Of a stretch of DNA of 64,000 nt, positions 16,838 to 26,114 are shown in pieces; within the stretch, counting starts at the first letter, position 1; the number at the start of each line of letters is the position of its first letter. The notes under the pieces are model-generated. The model made no database searches. It had not been told where the DNA came from and was given only the letters and a program-made list of their open reading frames with translations. The position numbers and the translations under genes are program-made. The DNA is from Marinibactrum halimedae (GTDB lineage: Bacteria; Pseudomonadota; Gammaproteobacteria; Pseudomonadales; Cellvibrionaceae): the NCBI RefSeq assembly GCF_021234875.1, contig NZ_JAJQVM010000016.1, forward strand, positions 1-64,000. The letters are read 5' to 3'.

Positions 16838-17824
16838 ATGAAAAATAGTGAAGTGATGAAAAAATACGTTCCGTTCAGTGTGGTTGTGGGAGTTTGTATT
16901 ATTGGCGTATCTATATACTCAGCCCTCTTTCAAGAGAGAGAATTGAAGCGCACCCCACAATTAATCTCACCTTTAGTGAAAGAAAAGACGAGTGTCTCGA
17001 ATACAAAACCGATGAACAATCAAAAATCGGACGAAGTATTTTCTGCAAAAGAGCCTACACCAACTCCGGATGCGTCTCTTTCTAATCGAGAATCTAAACT
17101 TGCTGAGTACCCAGGCTTTGGGCACAACAGTGAGCAAGACGAAGAAACGTTTTCTGAAGAAGAATTGGCGCGAGAACATTTCGTCGCAGATTGTATGGCG
17201 CAAAGGGGCTTTGAGTATACGCCCTCCCCCTCTATTGTGGTGGATGATGCAACGGCACAAGATCCGGAAGCGTTTGAGCGGTTGTTGCAAGAAGCGGCAA
17301 GTGACCCTAATGAAAAATACCTTCAAGGTTTATCCCATACAGAACAAGAAGCCTATTATTTGGCGTTAGTGGGAATGAAAGACCCTAATGCGCAAGAAGC
17401 CATTGAGCATGAAGCAGCAAGCTTTAGTGACAGCTGTGTAAATCAGGCATTTTCAATCATTCCTAGCGTGTATGAAAAACGGAATGCCTTGCGTGAGGAA
17501 ATCGATCAAATGGAGTTGGCCATCCTTCAAGATGATCGACTTTCTCTTGCTAACGACCAATGGACACGATGCATGAGTGATGCCCAGCTTTACTACTCAT
17601 CACCCCAGGCATTGCTTGCAGCGGCTGACCAAGAAATGGCGCAGTTACTCAGCCAAAACGCCAGTGTTGAAGCGATTACGGCTTCCCGTCAAATCCACAC
17701 AGCGGCATACGAAATGTCTCATCGCTGTTACCAGCAAGCCGACATAGCAGAGATTACTCGCGAAGTGAGAATTGAGTATGAAAACCGCTTCGTCGACGCT
17801 TACCAGAAACAACTGGATCATTAG
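16838..17824 (+). CDS. Membrane-anchored hypothetical protein with paired cysteines
   Basis: A 328-residue protein with one N-terminal membrane segment (about residues 11-30) and a long, acidic, Glu/Gln-rich exported part. Cysteines recur in short helical contexts: DCMAQRGFEY, DSCVNQAF, RCMSDAQLYY and RCYQQAD. This pattern suggests intramolecular disulfides. The C-M-x-x-x-G-F/Y pattern resembles small secreted proteins common in actinobacteria. No family name can be given. It probably shares a transcript with the upstream amidase, so a role as partner or regulator of the amidase is possible but unproven. Confidence 0.7.
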   Translation: MKNSEVMKKYVPFSVVVGVCIIGVSIYSALFQERELKRTPQLISPLVKEKTSVSNTKPMNNQKSDEVFSAKEPTPTPDASLSNRESKLAEYPGFGHNSEQDEETFSEEELAREHFVADCMAQRGFEYTPSPSIVVDDATAQDPEAFERLLQEAASDPNEKYLQGLSHTEQEAYYLALVGMKDPNAQEAIEHEAASFSDSCVNQAFSIIPSVYEKRNALREEIDQMELAILQDDRLSLANDQWTRCMSDAQLYYSSPQALLAAADQEMAQLLSQNASVEAITASRQIHTAAYEMSHRCYQQADIAEITREVRIEYENRFVDAYQKQLDH

Positions 17825-17943
17825 GTCGAGACGCTAAGTTGCCTCAATGACCAGATGAATACATCAATCAAAGGAACACCTTTCAACCTGAATACATTAT
17901 AGACCTTAGTGAATCGCAAGCCCTGGCAAATTACATATACAAA

Positions 17944-18612
17944 TTACAAATAGATGCGTAAATTCAATTGAGCGGTACAAACCAGCTTGCCATTTCGTTG
18001 AAGTTCAATGTGAACATCATTGATTAAATCGAGGCTACGACGATTAATTAATACATCGTTTAACGACGTTCGAGCACGAATGGCAGAACCGGTTTTTACT
18101 GGACTTAGAAAACGCACTTTATCTACGCCACAGTTAACGACCATCCTGGCCTCTGGATAGTACTGTTCACCGTAAGCATCCAACTCACTTAATGTCGGCA
18201 ATAAAGAAATTAATAAAAACCCATGGGCAACGGTACTTTGAAAAGGAGATTCTTTTTTTGCCCGCTCCGGGTCGGTGTGAATCCATTGGTGGTCACCGGT
18301 CACTTCAGCAAACTGGTTAATGCGGTCTTGATCAATCGTCAACCAATCACCAATGTGCGTTTCTGTTCCTTTAAACATCATCAAGCGGTTATACACCTCC
18401 ACCACTTGTGGATTAATGGGCAATGGCTGAGGTTTGTCATCGGGCAGAATAAATCGAAAGCGCGACATTAAGCCACTTTGTAATGAATTAATGACCGTCT
18501 GATTAATGGTTGCTGAAATTTCTCGAAATTGCGGCTCAATTTTGCGGATAAACTCCACATTATTGAGTTGTATTTCTTGTCGCTTTTCCTTGAGCAATCT
18601 CACAATGTCCAT
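17944..18612 (-). CDS. MaoC-like (hot-dog) dehydratase
   Basis: A 222-residue protein with a C-terminal MaoC domain (about residues 85-215). The hydratase 2 motif FAEVTGDHQWIHTD supplies the catalytic Asp and His, and STVAHGFLLISLLP follows. The family hydrates enoyl-CoA or dehydrates (R)-3-hydroxyacyl-CoA. The first 80 residues form an unrelated helical extension with IEPQFREISATINQTV. Proximity to the etf genes fits fatty-acid metabolism, but the gene is separated from them by the sensor-like gene. Confidence 0.82.
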   Translation of the reverse strand: MDIVRLLKEKRQEIQLNNVEFIRKIEPQFREISATINQTVINSLQSGLMSRFRFILPDDKPQPLPINPQVVEVYNRLMMFKGTETHIGDWLTIDQDRINQFAEVTGDHQWIHTDPERAKKESPFQSTVAHGFLLISLLPTLSELDAYGEQYYPEARMVVNCGVDKVRFLSPVKTGSAIRARTSLNDVLINRRSLDLINDVHIELQRNGKLVCTAQLNLRIYL

Positions 18613-18772
18613 GGCTCAGTCCCCTGCTGATCGGTTCATCAAACGTATCGTGCGACCATCGAGTCACACAAGTGTATCTTATGTCGGTTTTGTGACAGTT
18701 TTTTTTAATTGTATTCTTTCATCATCGCGATCACTCAGTAATTTTCTCCAAAAACGGAATACGTTCTCGCGC

Positions 18773-18802
18773 TAACCGTAGGCAATCTAACGGTAGACAA
18801 TC
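18773..18802. repeat. 15-bp tandem repeat
   Basis: CTAACCGTAGGCAAT is followed directly by CTAACGGTAGACAAT, two imperfect copies in the gap after the sensor-like gene. Confidence 0.8.
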
Positions 18803-18834
18803 TGTGTATAAAGAGCGTTAGGCGTTTTCAAATA

Positions 18835-20985
18835 TTATTGCACCAACCAGTGATCAATCGACTTCTTCAATTCTTCTCTACGAATGGGCTTCGCAATAGT
18901 ATCGTCCATACCTGAGGTTAAACACAGACGGTCTTGTTGATCACTCTTTTGAGTGGTCATCCCCAGCAATGGAATACGCCGCTGTGCGGCATCGTTGGCG
19001 GCATGGATTTTACCCGCCAAGTTAAAACTGTCTTCACATTCAGAACAGCCATTAAGGTGGCACGATAAGAAAATCAGATCATAATGGGTTGATTGCAGTC
19101 GTTTTAAACCGTCTGTGGCGCCGGCTGCAATATCCACACTGATGTTCATTTTCTCCAGCATTTTAGACACCACCAACTGATCAACCGAGTTATCGTCAAT
19201 CAATAAAGCATGAGAACCAACATGCCCCACATTGGCAGCGTTATTTTTAAATTTATCTGCAATGGCGTTATACAGTTTATCTTGGGTTACAGGCTTTTGA
19301 ATCATGGCTGTTAAAGGGTGTTGCTGCAAATGGTCATTAAGAATATCCGATTGCGCCTGAAGATGACTGACCACCAGGAATTGATAAATGTCTTGCTGGG
19401 TATCGGCATCCGTAATTTGCTCAGACACCGCGACTGCCGTAAGGCTGTCTTTACGTGAAAAGACGACAGCAATTTGTGCCGGCTGTGCCATTTCCTGACA
19501 ATGCTGTATTACATCTTTCACGGATTCATTCGTCCCAACCAAGCGTGGCTTTAAACCCCACTGTTTGAGTACATCCACCAACTCTTCCTCGATTTTCGCC
19601 GGTGGATTGACCACTAAAGTGGTCTCACCATGAAACTTGCTTTCGTATTGCTTCACAAAAGACTGATTACTCACCGGCTCTAGCGGCACTCGAATCCAGA
19701 AAACAAAGTTATCCAGATCTTTAATGCCCATGCCCCCCCCCATTGCCACCGCCAAATGTTTGCTCATATTGAAAGAAAACGCATTATCGTGGGCCTGGGT
19801 TTCTTGGTCAGTGGGGCTTTGCTCTTCGTCATCATCTTGAATGTTGATGAGTAAGTTCGATTGGTTTTCGGAGGTGGTATCGAAATTAATATTAACCGTC
19901 AATTCAACACCCCGGCTCATTCCCAATGCTCGGTCGAGCAATGCGGTAATCAATTGCGCCAGGCGAATGGAATCCCCTCGCACCCGCGTGGGAATGGACG
20001 CCGAATAGTTCACGGCTAATTCTTTTCCCAGTACTTCGGCTTCCGGCTCTTTCTCATTAAAGAGGGTTTCTAACAGCTTCGGTAAATTGAACACCGTATT
20101 TTCGACCAGTAATTTATTGGCCTTTATCTTGGAGTAATCCATGACGCTGTTCATGACTTGTAACTGTCGATCACTGGCTTTTTCAGCGATATTGATCAAA
20201 GTGCGCTGACGAGAGGTCACATCATCACCATGGGAAATCACCGAAAGCGCGCCGACAATGTCATTAAGAGAGGCCCGGAACTCATCACTGAGTGAAACAA
20301 AAAAGGAGTGGCTTAAGTCAGCCGCCGCTTGAGAGTCGCGTTTTTCTATTTCAAGAATATTGGCTTTCTGGCGCAACGCATAGTTGGCTTCTAACCGCTC
20401 CCAGTAAGTACGACTGACTAAGTTGCCCTGGTTTCTTAACAGCAAAAACAACGCCAGCATGACAGTGCCGTACAAGTAGCCATCCAATGAAAAAAGTGAA
20501 AAGCTGGACAAGGCAACGGGGATTAGCCCAATAAATAAGTAAATATTAAGAAAGCGTTGGTACGGGGCGAACACATTACAAATGCTGGCGTAAAACACCA
20601 CCGTATAAAGCCACAGAAAATTCGTCTCAGGTTGAAAACCCAGCACAATGGTTAACGATGAGAGGATCACTCCCCACCACATAGACCCGGCAAAAGCCGC
20701 ACAGAAATGCATATTTCGCCAGCGCGCCGGTGCTTTGGGGTATAAGGTTTCAAACCGGAAGAGTAAATAACCCCGACCTATGGTGATCAAAAACAAAACC
20801 GACGTTAAGAAAATCGCAAGGTTGGTGGCCTTACCATAAAAGTCGCCCAGCACAAGTGTGAGTATAAAAACCGAGACCGACATAAGCAGCCCACGACGGC
20901 TGTACTTTGCGACACGCGCGTCGGTTTCGCGCATAATATTCCGGTTACGTTGAACTTTGGATACCGGTTCAAACAGTTGCAGCAT
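18835..20985 (-). CDS. Degenerate hybrid sensor histidine kinase (pseudokinase)
   Basis: A 716-residue membrane protein with about six N-terminal membrane segments (residues 33-185), a short coiled linker, a kinase-like core (about 225-430) and a C-terminal receiver (about 595-716). The H-box reads LSDEFRASLN: the phospho-acceptor His is Asp234. The ATPase N-box reads LLDRAL, without the magnesium-binding Asn, and the G1 box reads QDDDEE rather than DxGxG. The G2 region GGGMGIKD is kept. In the receiver, the paired acidic residues (LIDDNSVD) and the lysine (AKPIRREE) remain, but the phosphorylated Asp is Ser641 (DLIFLSCH). It therefore probably cannot do phosphotransfer and may act by protein binding. 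No partner gene is adjacent. Confidence 0.85.
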   Translation of the reverse strand: MLQLFEPVSKVQRNRNIMRETDARVAKYSRRGLLMSVSVFILTLVLGDFYGKATNLAIFLTSVLFLITIGRGYLLFRFETLYPKAPARWRNMHFCAAFAGSMWWGVILSSLTIVLGFQPETNFLWLYTVVFYASICNVFAPYQRFLNIYLFIGLIPVALSSFSLFSLDGYLYGTVMLALFLLLRNQGNLVSRTYWERLEANYALRQKANILEIEKRDSQAAADLSHSFFVSLSDEFRASLNDIVGALSVISHGDDVTSRQRTLINIAEKASDRQLQVMNSVMDYSKIKANKLLVENTVFNLPKLLETLFNEKEPEAEVLGKELAVNYSASIPTRVRGDSIRLAQLITALLDRALGMSRGVELTVNINFDTTSENQSNLLINIQDDDEEQSPTDQETQAHDNAFSFNMSKHLAVAMGGGMGIKDLDNFVFWIRVPLEPVSNQSFVKQYESKFHGETTLVVNPPAKIEEELVDVLKQWGLKPRLVGTNESVKDVIQHCQEMAQPAQIAVVFSRKDSLTAVAVSEQITDADTQQDIYQFLVVSHLQAQSDILNDHLQQHPLTAMIQKPVTQDKLYNAIADKFKNNAANVGHVGSHALLIDDNSVDQLVVSKMLEKMNISVDIAAGATDGLKRLQSTHYDLIFLSCHLNGCSECEDSFNLAGKIHAANDAAQRRIPLLGMTTQKSDQQDRLCLTSGMDDTIAKPIRREELKKSIDHWLVQ

Positions 20986-21158
20986 AGGGCCGACAGTCTC
21001 TAGTTAAATCTCTACTTTGAGGCTTAGGTTCTTAGTTATCCGGGTGCTATAAACTCGACATTAGAAACGACATTCAGTTTGTAAAAATAAACAAAATCAA
21101 TAACTTAACTATCAAAGCTAATAACAAACATTAATTTAAACAGTCAACTTCTACACCA

Positions 21159-21359
21159 CTAGATTTCCAAATACTCTACCAATACCGTCTTGATGATAAA
21201 GCCCAGAAGTCCGAGCCCTAGGGCGGTAAATAAAATGATGGTGCCAAACTTTCCAGCATTGGACTTCTTGGCCAAATCCCACATGATGAACGTCATAAAC
21301 GCGATTAATCCGCCAATACCAAGATATAAGGATATGGTTTCAAATTCTTCAATACTCAT
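21159..21359 (-). CDS. DUF2788 small membrane protein
   Basis: A 66-residue protein starting at MSIEEFETI; the open frame extends 16 codons further upstream but the shorter start fits the family. Two membrane helices are visible (LYLGIGGLIAFMTFIMW and TIILFTALGLGLLGFI) joined by a short loop, DLAKKSNAGKFG. DUF2788 has no known function. It lies downstream of etfA past a terminator. Confidence 0.72.
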   Translation of the reverse strand: MSIEEFETISLYLGIGGLIAFMTFIMWDLAKKSNAGKFGTIILFTALGLGLLGFIIKTVLVEYLEI

Positions 21360-21471
21360 AAAACTTACTGACTCACAGAACAGGCATTTACAGTAAAAGT
21401 ATATCACTCATTGCACTAGGACAAAGCCCCATTGAGCGTCTCTCTCTTGTGATAGCTTGATAAAAAGGCAC

Positions 21472-21502
21472 AAAAAAAGCGCCATCGTTAGAGGGCGCTT
21501 TT
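21472..21502 (-). terminator. Rho-independent terminator after etfA
   Basis: On the minus strand AAAAGCGCC (complement of 21494-21502) pairs with GGCGCTTTT (complement of 21475-21483), followed by a run of T. It lies about 30 bp after the etfA stop. Confidence 0.88.
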
Positions 21503-21530
21503 ATCAAGCTTATCGGCGGGAAGCGATAGC

Positions 21531-22460
21531 TTATACAGATTGCTCAAGCTCTGGCAGAGCTTCGAATAAATCAGCAACCAGACCGTAGTCTGCCACCTGG
21601 AAGATTGGTGCTTCTTCATCTTTATTGATGGCAACAATGGTCTTACTGTCTTTCATACCCGCTAAATGCTGAATCGCACCGGAAATACCCACAGCAACGT
21701 ACAGGTTTGGCGCAACAATTTTACCGGTTTGGCCAACTTGCATGTCATTCGGGACAAAGCCTGCATCAACAGCGGCACGAGAGGCACCCACAGCCGCACC
21801 AAGCTTATCAGCCACTTTGTAAAGCAACTCAAAGTTGTCGCCATTTTGCATGCCACGACCACCAGAAATGACGATGTCGGCTGCAGTGAGTTCTGGACGA
21901 TCAGACTCGGCTAACTCTTCGCCTACAAAGCTGGATTTGCCTTCATCGTGTGCCGCATCCAGGGTAACCACTTCGGCACTGCCCCCCTCTGCCGCAACAG
22001 GATCAAATGCGGTGGTCCGTACGGTAATGACTTTGATGGCATCGCTGCTCTCAACGGTCGCAATCACATTGCCTGCATAGATAGGACGCTTAAAGACGTT
22101 CTCAGATTCGACAGCAATGATATCGGAAATGGGTTGCACATCCAGCAATGCGCCTGCGCGAGGCATGACGTTTTTGCCCGTGGTAGTGGCCGGAGCCAAA
22201 ATATAGCCGTACTCTTTACCCACTTCGGCAATCAGCTTAGCGGTATTCTCGGCCAATTGGTGCCCATAAGCAGCGTTATCTGCCACTTTTACTTTGGCAA
22301 CGCCGGCAATGCTTGCTGCGGCTTGTGCAGCACCCTGGCAGTCACTGCCAGCAACCAGTACGTCAATATCACCACCCAATTTTTGCGCTGCGGCGATGGT
22401 GTTAAGCGTTGCGCCTTTAATTGAGCCGTTATCGTGTTCTGCAACAACTAGAATAGACAT
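21531..22460 (-). CDS. etfA: Electron transfer flavoprotein, alpha subunit
   Basis: A 309-residue subunit of the EtfAB heterodimer. EtfAB carries electrons from acyl-CoA and other dehydrogenases to ETF:quinone oxidoreductase. The N-terminal half begins [21 protein letters not shown]. The C-terminal FAD-binding half has [17 protein letters not shown] and the conserved [16 protein letters not shown] signature. Its ATG shares one base with the etfB stop (TAATG), so the two are translationally coupled. Confidence 0.96.
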   Translation of the reverse strand: MSILVVAEHDNGSIKGATLNTIAAAQKLGGDIDVLVAGSDCQGAAQAAASIAGVAKVKVADNAAYGHQLAENTAKLIAEVGKEYGYILAPATTTGKNVMPRAGALLDVQPISDIIAVESENVFKRPIYAGNVIATVESSDAIKVITVRTTAFDPVAAEGGSAEVVTLDAAHDEGKSSFVGEELAESDRPELTAADIVISGGRGMQNGDNFELLYKVADKLGAAVGASRAAVDAGFVPNDMQVGQTGKIVAPNLYVAVGISGAIQHLAGMKDSKTIVAINKDEEAPIFQVADYGLVADLFEALPELEQSV

Positions 22461-23209
22461 TAGATCACCTTCGCTTCGTTTTTCAGTTTCTCGACAAGCT
22501 CTGCTACGCTGCCCACTTTAACACCCGCTTCACGAGTCGCTGGTGGCTCAACCTTCAAAGTTTTGACACGGGGCTCTACCGCGACACCTAAGTCATCTGG
22601 GCTGATGGTCTCAAGTGGTTTTTTCTTCGCTTTCATGATGTTAGGCAAGGTTGCGTAGCGGGGTTCATTCAAGCGTAAATCGGTGGTAACAATGGCGGGC
22701 AAGCTTAAGCTGACCGTTTGCAAGCCCCCATCGATTTCACGGGTTACTGCAACTTTGCCGTCTGCAATGGCCACTTCTGAGGCAAAAGTCCCTTGCGGCA
22801 TACCCGTCAATGCACCGAGCATTTGACCTGTCTGGTTGTTATCACCATCAATGGATTGCTTACCTAAGATCACCAATTCAGGATTCTCTTTTTCAACCAA
22901 TTTTTGCAGGCATTTTGATACGGCCAAAGGTTGTAATTCCACGTCGGTTTCAACCAAGATGCCTCGATCAGCACCCAAAGCCATGGCCGTACGGATTTGT
23001 TCTTGAGATTGCTTGGTACCCATAGATACCACAACAATTTCGCTTGCAATGCCCTTTTCTTTCAATCGTACCGCTTCTTCAACGGCGATCTCACAGAATG
23101 GGTTGATGGCTTTCTTAGCGTTATCAATATCGACATCGCTTCCATCTGCTTTAGGACGAACTTTAACGTTGTAATCGACAACGCGTTTTACAGCTACGAG
23201 AATTTTCAT
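22460..23209 (-). CDS. etfB: Electron transfer flavoprotein, beta subunit
   Basis: A 249-residue partner of EtfA, binding AMP and part of the FAD site. It opens with [19 protein letters not shown]. It carries the family signature around [21 protein letters not shown] and a KKPLETI segment in the recognition loop region that contacts partner dehydrogenases. First gene of the etfBA operon and divergent from etfQO. Length matches the family (about 249). Confidence 0.96.
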   Translation of the reverse strand: MKILVAVKRVVDYNVKVRPKADGSDVDIDNAKKAINPFCEIAVEEAVRLKEKGIASEIVVVSMGTKQSQEQIRTAMALGADRGILVETDVELQPLAVSKCLQKLVEKENPELVILGKQSIDGDNNQTGQMLGALTGMPQGTFASEVAIADGKVAVTREIDGGLQTVSLSLPAIVTTDLRLNEPRYATLPNIMKAKKKPLETISPDDLGVAVEPRVKTLKVEPPATREAGVKVGSVAELVEKLKNEAKVI

Positions 23210-23741
23210 GAATGGCTTTCCCTCTTGTAAGCTTGTTGAGCACTTCTACATCAAAAACTAATCACAGCGTAGTCGAGTGACTGTATTGATGAGCACATTC
23301 GAGCAATAAATTGCCAGAGGATGTTGTTAGTTTATATTGACCTGAGTCTAAAGGTTCATCTGGTAAAAACAAATCTTTCGCTGATCAAAATTGCTGCGAT
23401 TCCGGGGGTTTGTAGATTTTGAGCCTTTTTTGGTAACTCAATCGACGAATTTGGTCAGTATTCAGCGCAACCCCTTGATTCTCTAGGATAAATCGTTTCT
23501 TCACTGGCGATTTATGACCGTCAATTTGATCCCTTTGGGTATTGGTGCAAATTCTTACTCATTTATATACTTTTAAACATGATTGTTTACGCATGACTAT
23601 TGTCTGCGGTGCATTTTTACGCTCAAGTGCGTACACTGCATCGCCACAACATCACCACTACATAACGAATACTCTCATCCGTTTACGCAGGGTATTCATA
23701 ATAATAGACCGTGTTTGAGTCCGATTTCCCAGGAGATTAAC
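23210..23741. promoter_or_regulatory. Divergent control region of etfBA and etfQO, with a TAAACA/TGTTTA dyad
   Basis: About 530 bases hold both promoters. TAAACA (23574-23579) and TGTTTA (23584-23589) form a perfect dyad with a 4-nt spacer. It resembles the GAAAC-N2-4-GTTTC operators of the fatty-acid regulator PsrA, though the outer base differs. No credible gene is present; the frame upstream of etfQO is open but has no start with a good ribosome-binding site. Confidence 0.45.
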
Positions 23742-25382
23742 GTGGAAAGAGAATATATGGAGTACGACGTCGTTATCGTCGGTGCAGGCCCTGCTGGTTT
23801 GTCTGCTGCGATTCGTTTACGTCAAATTAACCCCGAAATCAGTGTTTGCGTGGTTGAGAAAGGCTCCGAAGTTGGTGCCCATATCTTATCGGGTGCAGTG
23901 TTTGAACCTACTGCGCTCAATGAACTCTTACCCGAATGGAAATCTCAAGGGGCTCCCCTTAACACGGAAGTTGCCGAAGATCATATTTATCTTTTGAAAA
24001 ACGGTGAGAAAGGCTCTCGTATCCCCAACTTTCTTGCGCCGAAGACCATGCATAACCATGGCAATTACATTATCAGCCTAGGCAATTTATGCCGCTGGTT
24101 AGCCGAGCAAGCCGAAGGACTGGGCGTTGAGATTTTCCCAGGTTTCGCTGCCGCTGAAGTGCTGTATCACGACGATGGTAGTGTCAAAGGCATTGCCACC
24201 GGTGACATGGGCATTAGCCGAGAAGGCGAGCAAAAAGACAGCTACATGCCCGGTATGGAATTACACGCAAAATACACCCTATTCTGTGAAGGTTGTCGTG
24301 GCCATCTTGGAAAAGAACTCATCGCCAAATACAGTCTTGATGAAGGCAAAGACCCTCAGCATTACGGCATTGGTATTAAAGAAATTTGGAAAGTCAGCGA
24401 TGAACAACACCAGCAAGGTTTAGTGGTACACAGCGCCGGCTGGCCACTGTCTGAATCCAGCAGCACCGGAGGCGGTTTTTTATACCACATCGAAGACAAT
24501 CAAGTAGTTGTAGGGCTAATTACCGATTTAAGCTATACCAATCCACACGTCAGCCCATTTGATGAGTTCCAGCGTTATAAGCACCATCCGGTCATCAAGC
24601 AATACCTTGAAGGAGGCGAGCGAATTGCCTATGGCGCGAGAGCCATTGCCAAAGGTGGATTACAAAGCCAACCTAAAATGAGCTTCCCCGGTGGTTTACT
24701 ACTTGGATGCGACGCGGGCACATTAAACTTCGCCAAAATCAAAGGCAGCCATACTGCCATGAAATCCGGCATGATCGGTGCGGAAGTGGTTGCTGAAGCC
24801 TTGAAAGCGGAACGTCAAAGCGATGATTTGGTCGAATACGCACAAGCTTATCAAGATTCATGGGCATACAAAGAGCTACATCAACAGCGCAACTTTGGCC
24901 CAGCTCAACACCGGTGGGGTAATTTAATTGGTTCGGCATACAGCTTTATTGATTTAAACCTTTTCAATGGCGCCCTACCTTGGACGTTATCCGATCCGAT
25001 AGCTGATCATGATTGCTTAAAAACGGCCGACCGCTGTCAGCCGATTACTTATCCGAAACCCGATAACAAATTGAGTTTTGACAAGTTGTCTTCCGTGTTC
25101 TTGTCCAACACCAATCACGAAGAAGATCAGCCCATTCATTTGCAACTGAAAGATCCTTCTGTACCACTGGCCATCAACTTACCGAAATACAACGAACCTG
25201 CACAACGCTATTGCCCTGCAGGCGTGTATGAAGTGGTGACCAATGAAAGTGGTGAAAAGGCGTTTCAGATTAATGCGCAAAACTGCGTACATTGCAAAAC
25301 GTGTGACATTAAAGACCCAACCCAAAATATACGTTGGGTTGCACCTGAAGGCACGGGTGGCCCGAACTACCCCAACATGTAA
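23742..25382 (+). CDS. Electron transfer flavoprotein:ubiquinone oxidoreductase
   Basis: A 546-residue membrane-associated FAD and 4Fe-4S enzyme that passes electrons from EtfAB to ubiquinone. I place the start at the GTG at 23742 (MEREYMEYDVVIVGAG) because AGGAG sits 6-7 nt upstream and the beginning then matches Pseudomonas homologues. The much longer open frame (to 23583) is not used. The FAD-binding GAGPAG motif is at residues 14-19. Near the C-terminus RYCPAGVYEV and NCVHCKTCDIKDP supply the four cysteines of the cluster. Divergent from etfBA, with its own terminator. Confidence 0.95.
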   Translation: MEREYMEYDVVIVGAGPAGLSAAIRLRQINPEISVCVVEKGSEVGAHILSGAVFEPTALNELLPEWKSQGAPLNTEVAEDHIYLLKNGEKGSRIPNFLAPKTMHNHGNYIISLGNLCRWLAEQAEGLGVEIFPGFAAAEVLYHDDGSVKGIATGDMGISREGEQKDSYMPGMELHAKYTLFCEGCRGHLGKELIAKYSLDEGKDPQHYGIGIKEIWKVSDEQHQQGLVVHSAGWPLSESSSTGGGFLYHIEDNQVVVGLITDLSYTNPHVSPFDEFQRYKHHPVIKQYLEGGERIAYGARAIAKGGLQSQPKMSFPGGLLLGCDAGTLNFAKIKGSHTAMKSGMIGAEVVAEALKAERQSDDLVEYAQAYQDSWAYKELHQQRNFGPAQHRWGNLIGSAYSFIDLNLFNGALPWTLSDPIADHDCLKTADRCQPITYPKPDNKLSFDKLSSVFLSNTNHEEDQPIHLQLKDPSVPLAINLPKYNEPAQRYCPAGVYEVVTNESGEKAFQINAQNCVHCKTCDIKDPTQNIRWVAPEGTGGPNYPNM

Positions 25383-25401
25383 TCATTATTCTCACACTAT
25401 A

Positions 25402-25432
25402 AAAAAGCCGATGCAGACTGCATCGGCTTTTT
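25402..25432. terminator. Bidirectional terminator after etfQO
   Basis: AAAAAGCCGATGC (25402-25414), 5-nt loop, GCATCGGCTTTTT (25420-25432). Runs of A and T on each side let it serve etfQO and the convergent DUF1285 gene. Confidence 0.92.
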
Positions 25433-25491
25433 ACATTCTATCAGCTACCTAAAAATTCCATCTTTAAATTAGCTTATAAAATTGACTTCTT

Positions 25492-26049
25492 TTAAATTGA
25501 CTGGAGGGATTCAGAGTTAACTTCTAAAGAGAAAAACATGCCTGCACTGACAATCCCGTAACGGCCTGCTTTATTTTGTATTGCCCTATCGCACAACTCG
25601 TAATAGACATTACGATTAAGCACGCCATTTAAATTATGCCTCACTCGTATTACCGGTAATGGAAAATCGTCCGTTCCCTCTACCCACAACGGATTTTGTT
25701 CCGAAATCGTTACCGCATAATTTTGCAGCCCTTCAACCGTAAATACATTCGGTTCATTTTCCACCAGTTTATTAAAATAAAATGGATGGCTTTCAACGGA
25801 AATTTGCCATTTTTCCACTGGCGTTATTAAATAATAATGATCACCTTCTCTTTTAAGAACTCGAGAAAATAATTGAATCAACTTCTCTCTTTCAATTTTA
25901 TCTCCTTCGTGAATCCATTCGCCATTCGTTTTTATAACGAGATCCATAACGCCGCTGAGAGGTGGATTCCACAAGTGTACTGGCGGAAGCTCCTGCTCCC
26001 TTTTCTGCTGTATATGTAAGATATGCTGGGATAAATCATCCAGTTTCAT
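25492..26049 (-). CDS. DUF1285 protein
   Basis: A 185-residue soluble protein matching the DUF1285 pattern: NPPLSGVMDLVIKTNGEW with the following aromatic stretch, LFSRVLKREGDHYYLITP, and a C-terminal segment with NRNVYYELCDRA. The family is widespread in proteobacteria and has no assigned function. Convergent with etfQO; no operon partner. Confidence 0.85.
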   Translation of the reverse strand: MKLDDLSQHILHIQQKREQELPPVHLWNPPLSGVMDLVIKTNGEWIHEGDKIEREKLIQLFSRVLKREGDHYYLITPVEKWQISVESHPFYFNKLVENEPNVFTVEGLQNYAVTISEQNPLWVEGTDDFPLPVIRVRHNLNGVLNRNVYYELCDRAIQNKAGRYGIVSAGMFFSLEVNSESLQSI

Positions 26050-26114
26050 AGCGTCTTCTCGAAAAAATTATCAATCAACACAATGCAAAAAAACAGACAG
26101 ATCAAGACTTCTGC

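Noticed and set aside
23583-23741. N-terminal extension of etfQO
   Set aside because: The extra residues are not like the family, while GTG 23742 has a good Shine-Dalgarno and the expected first residues.
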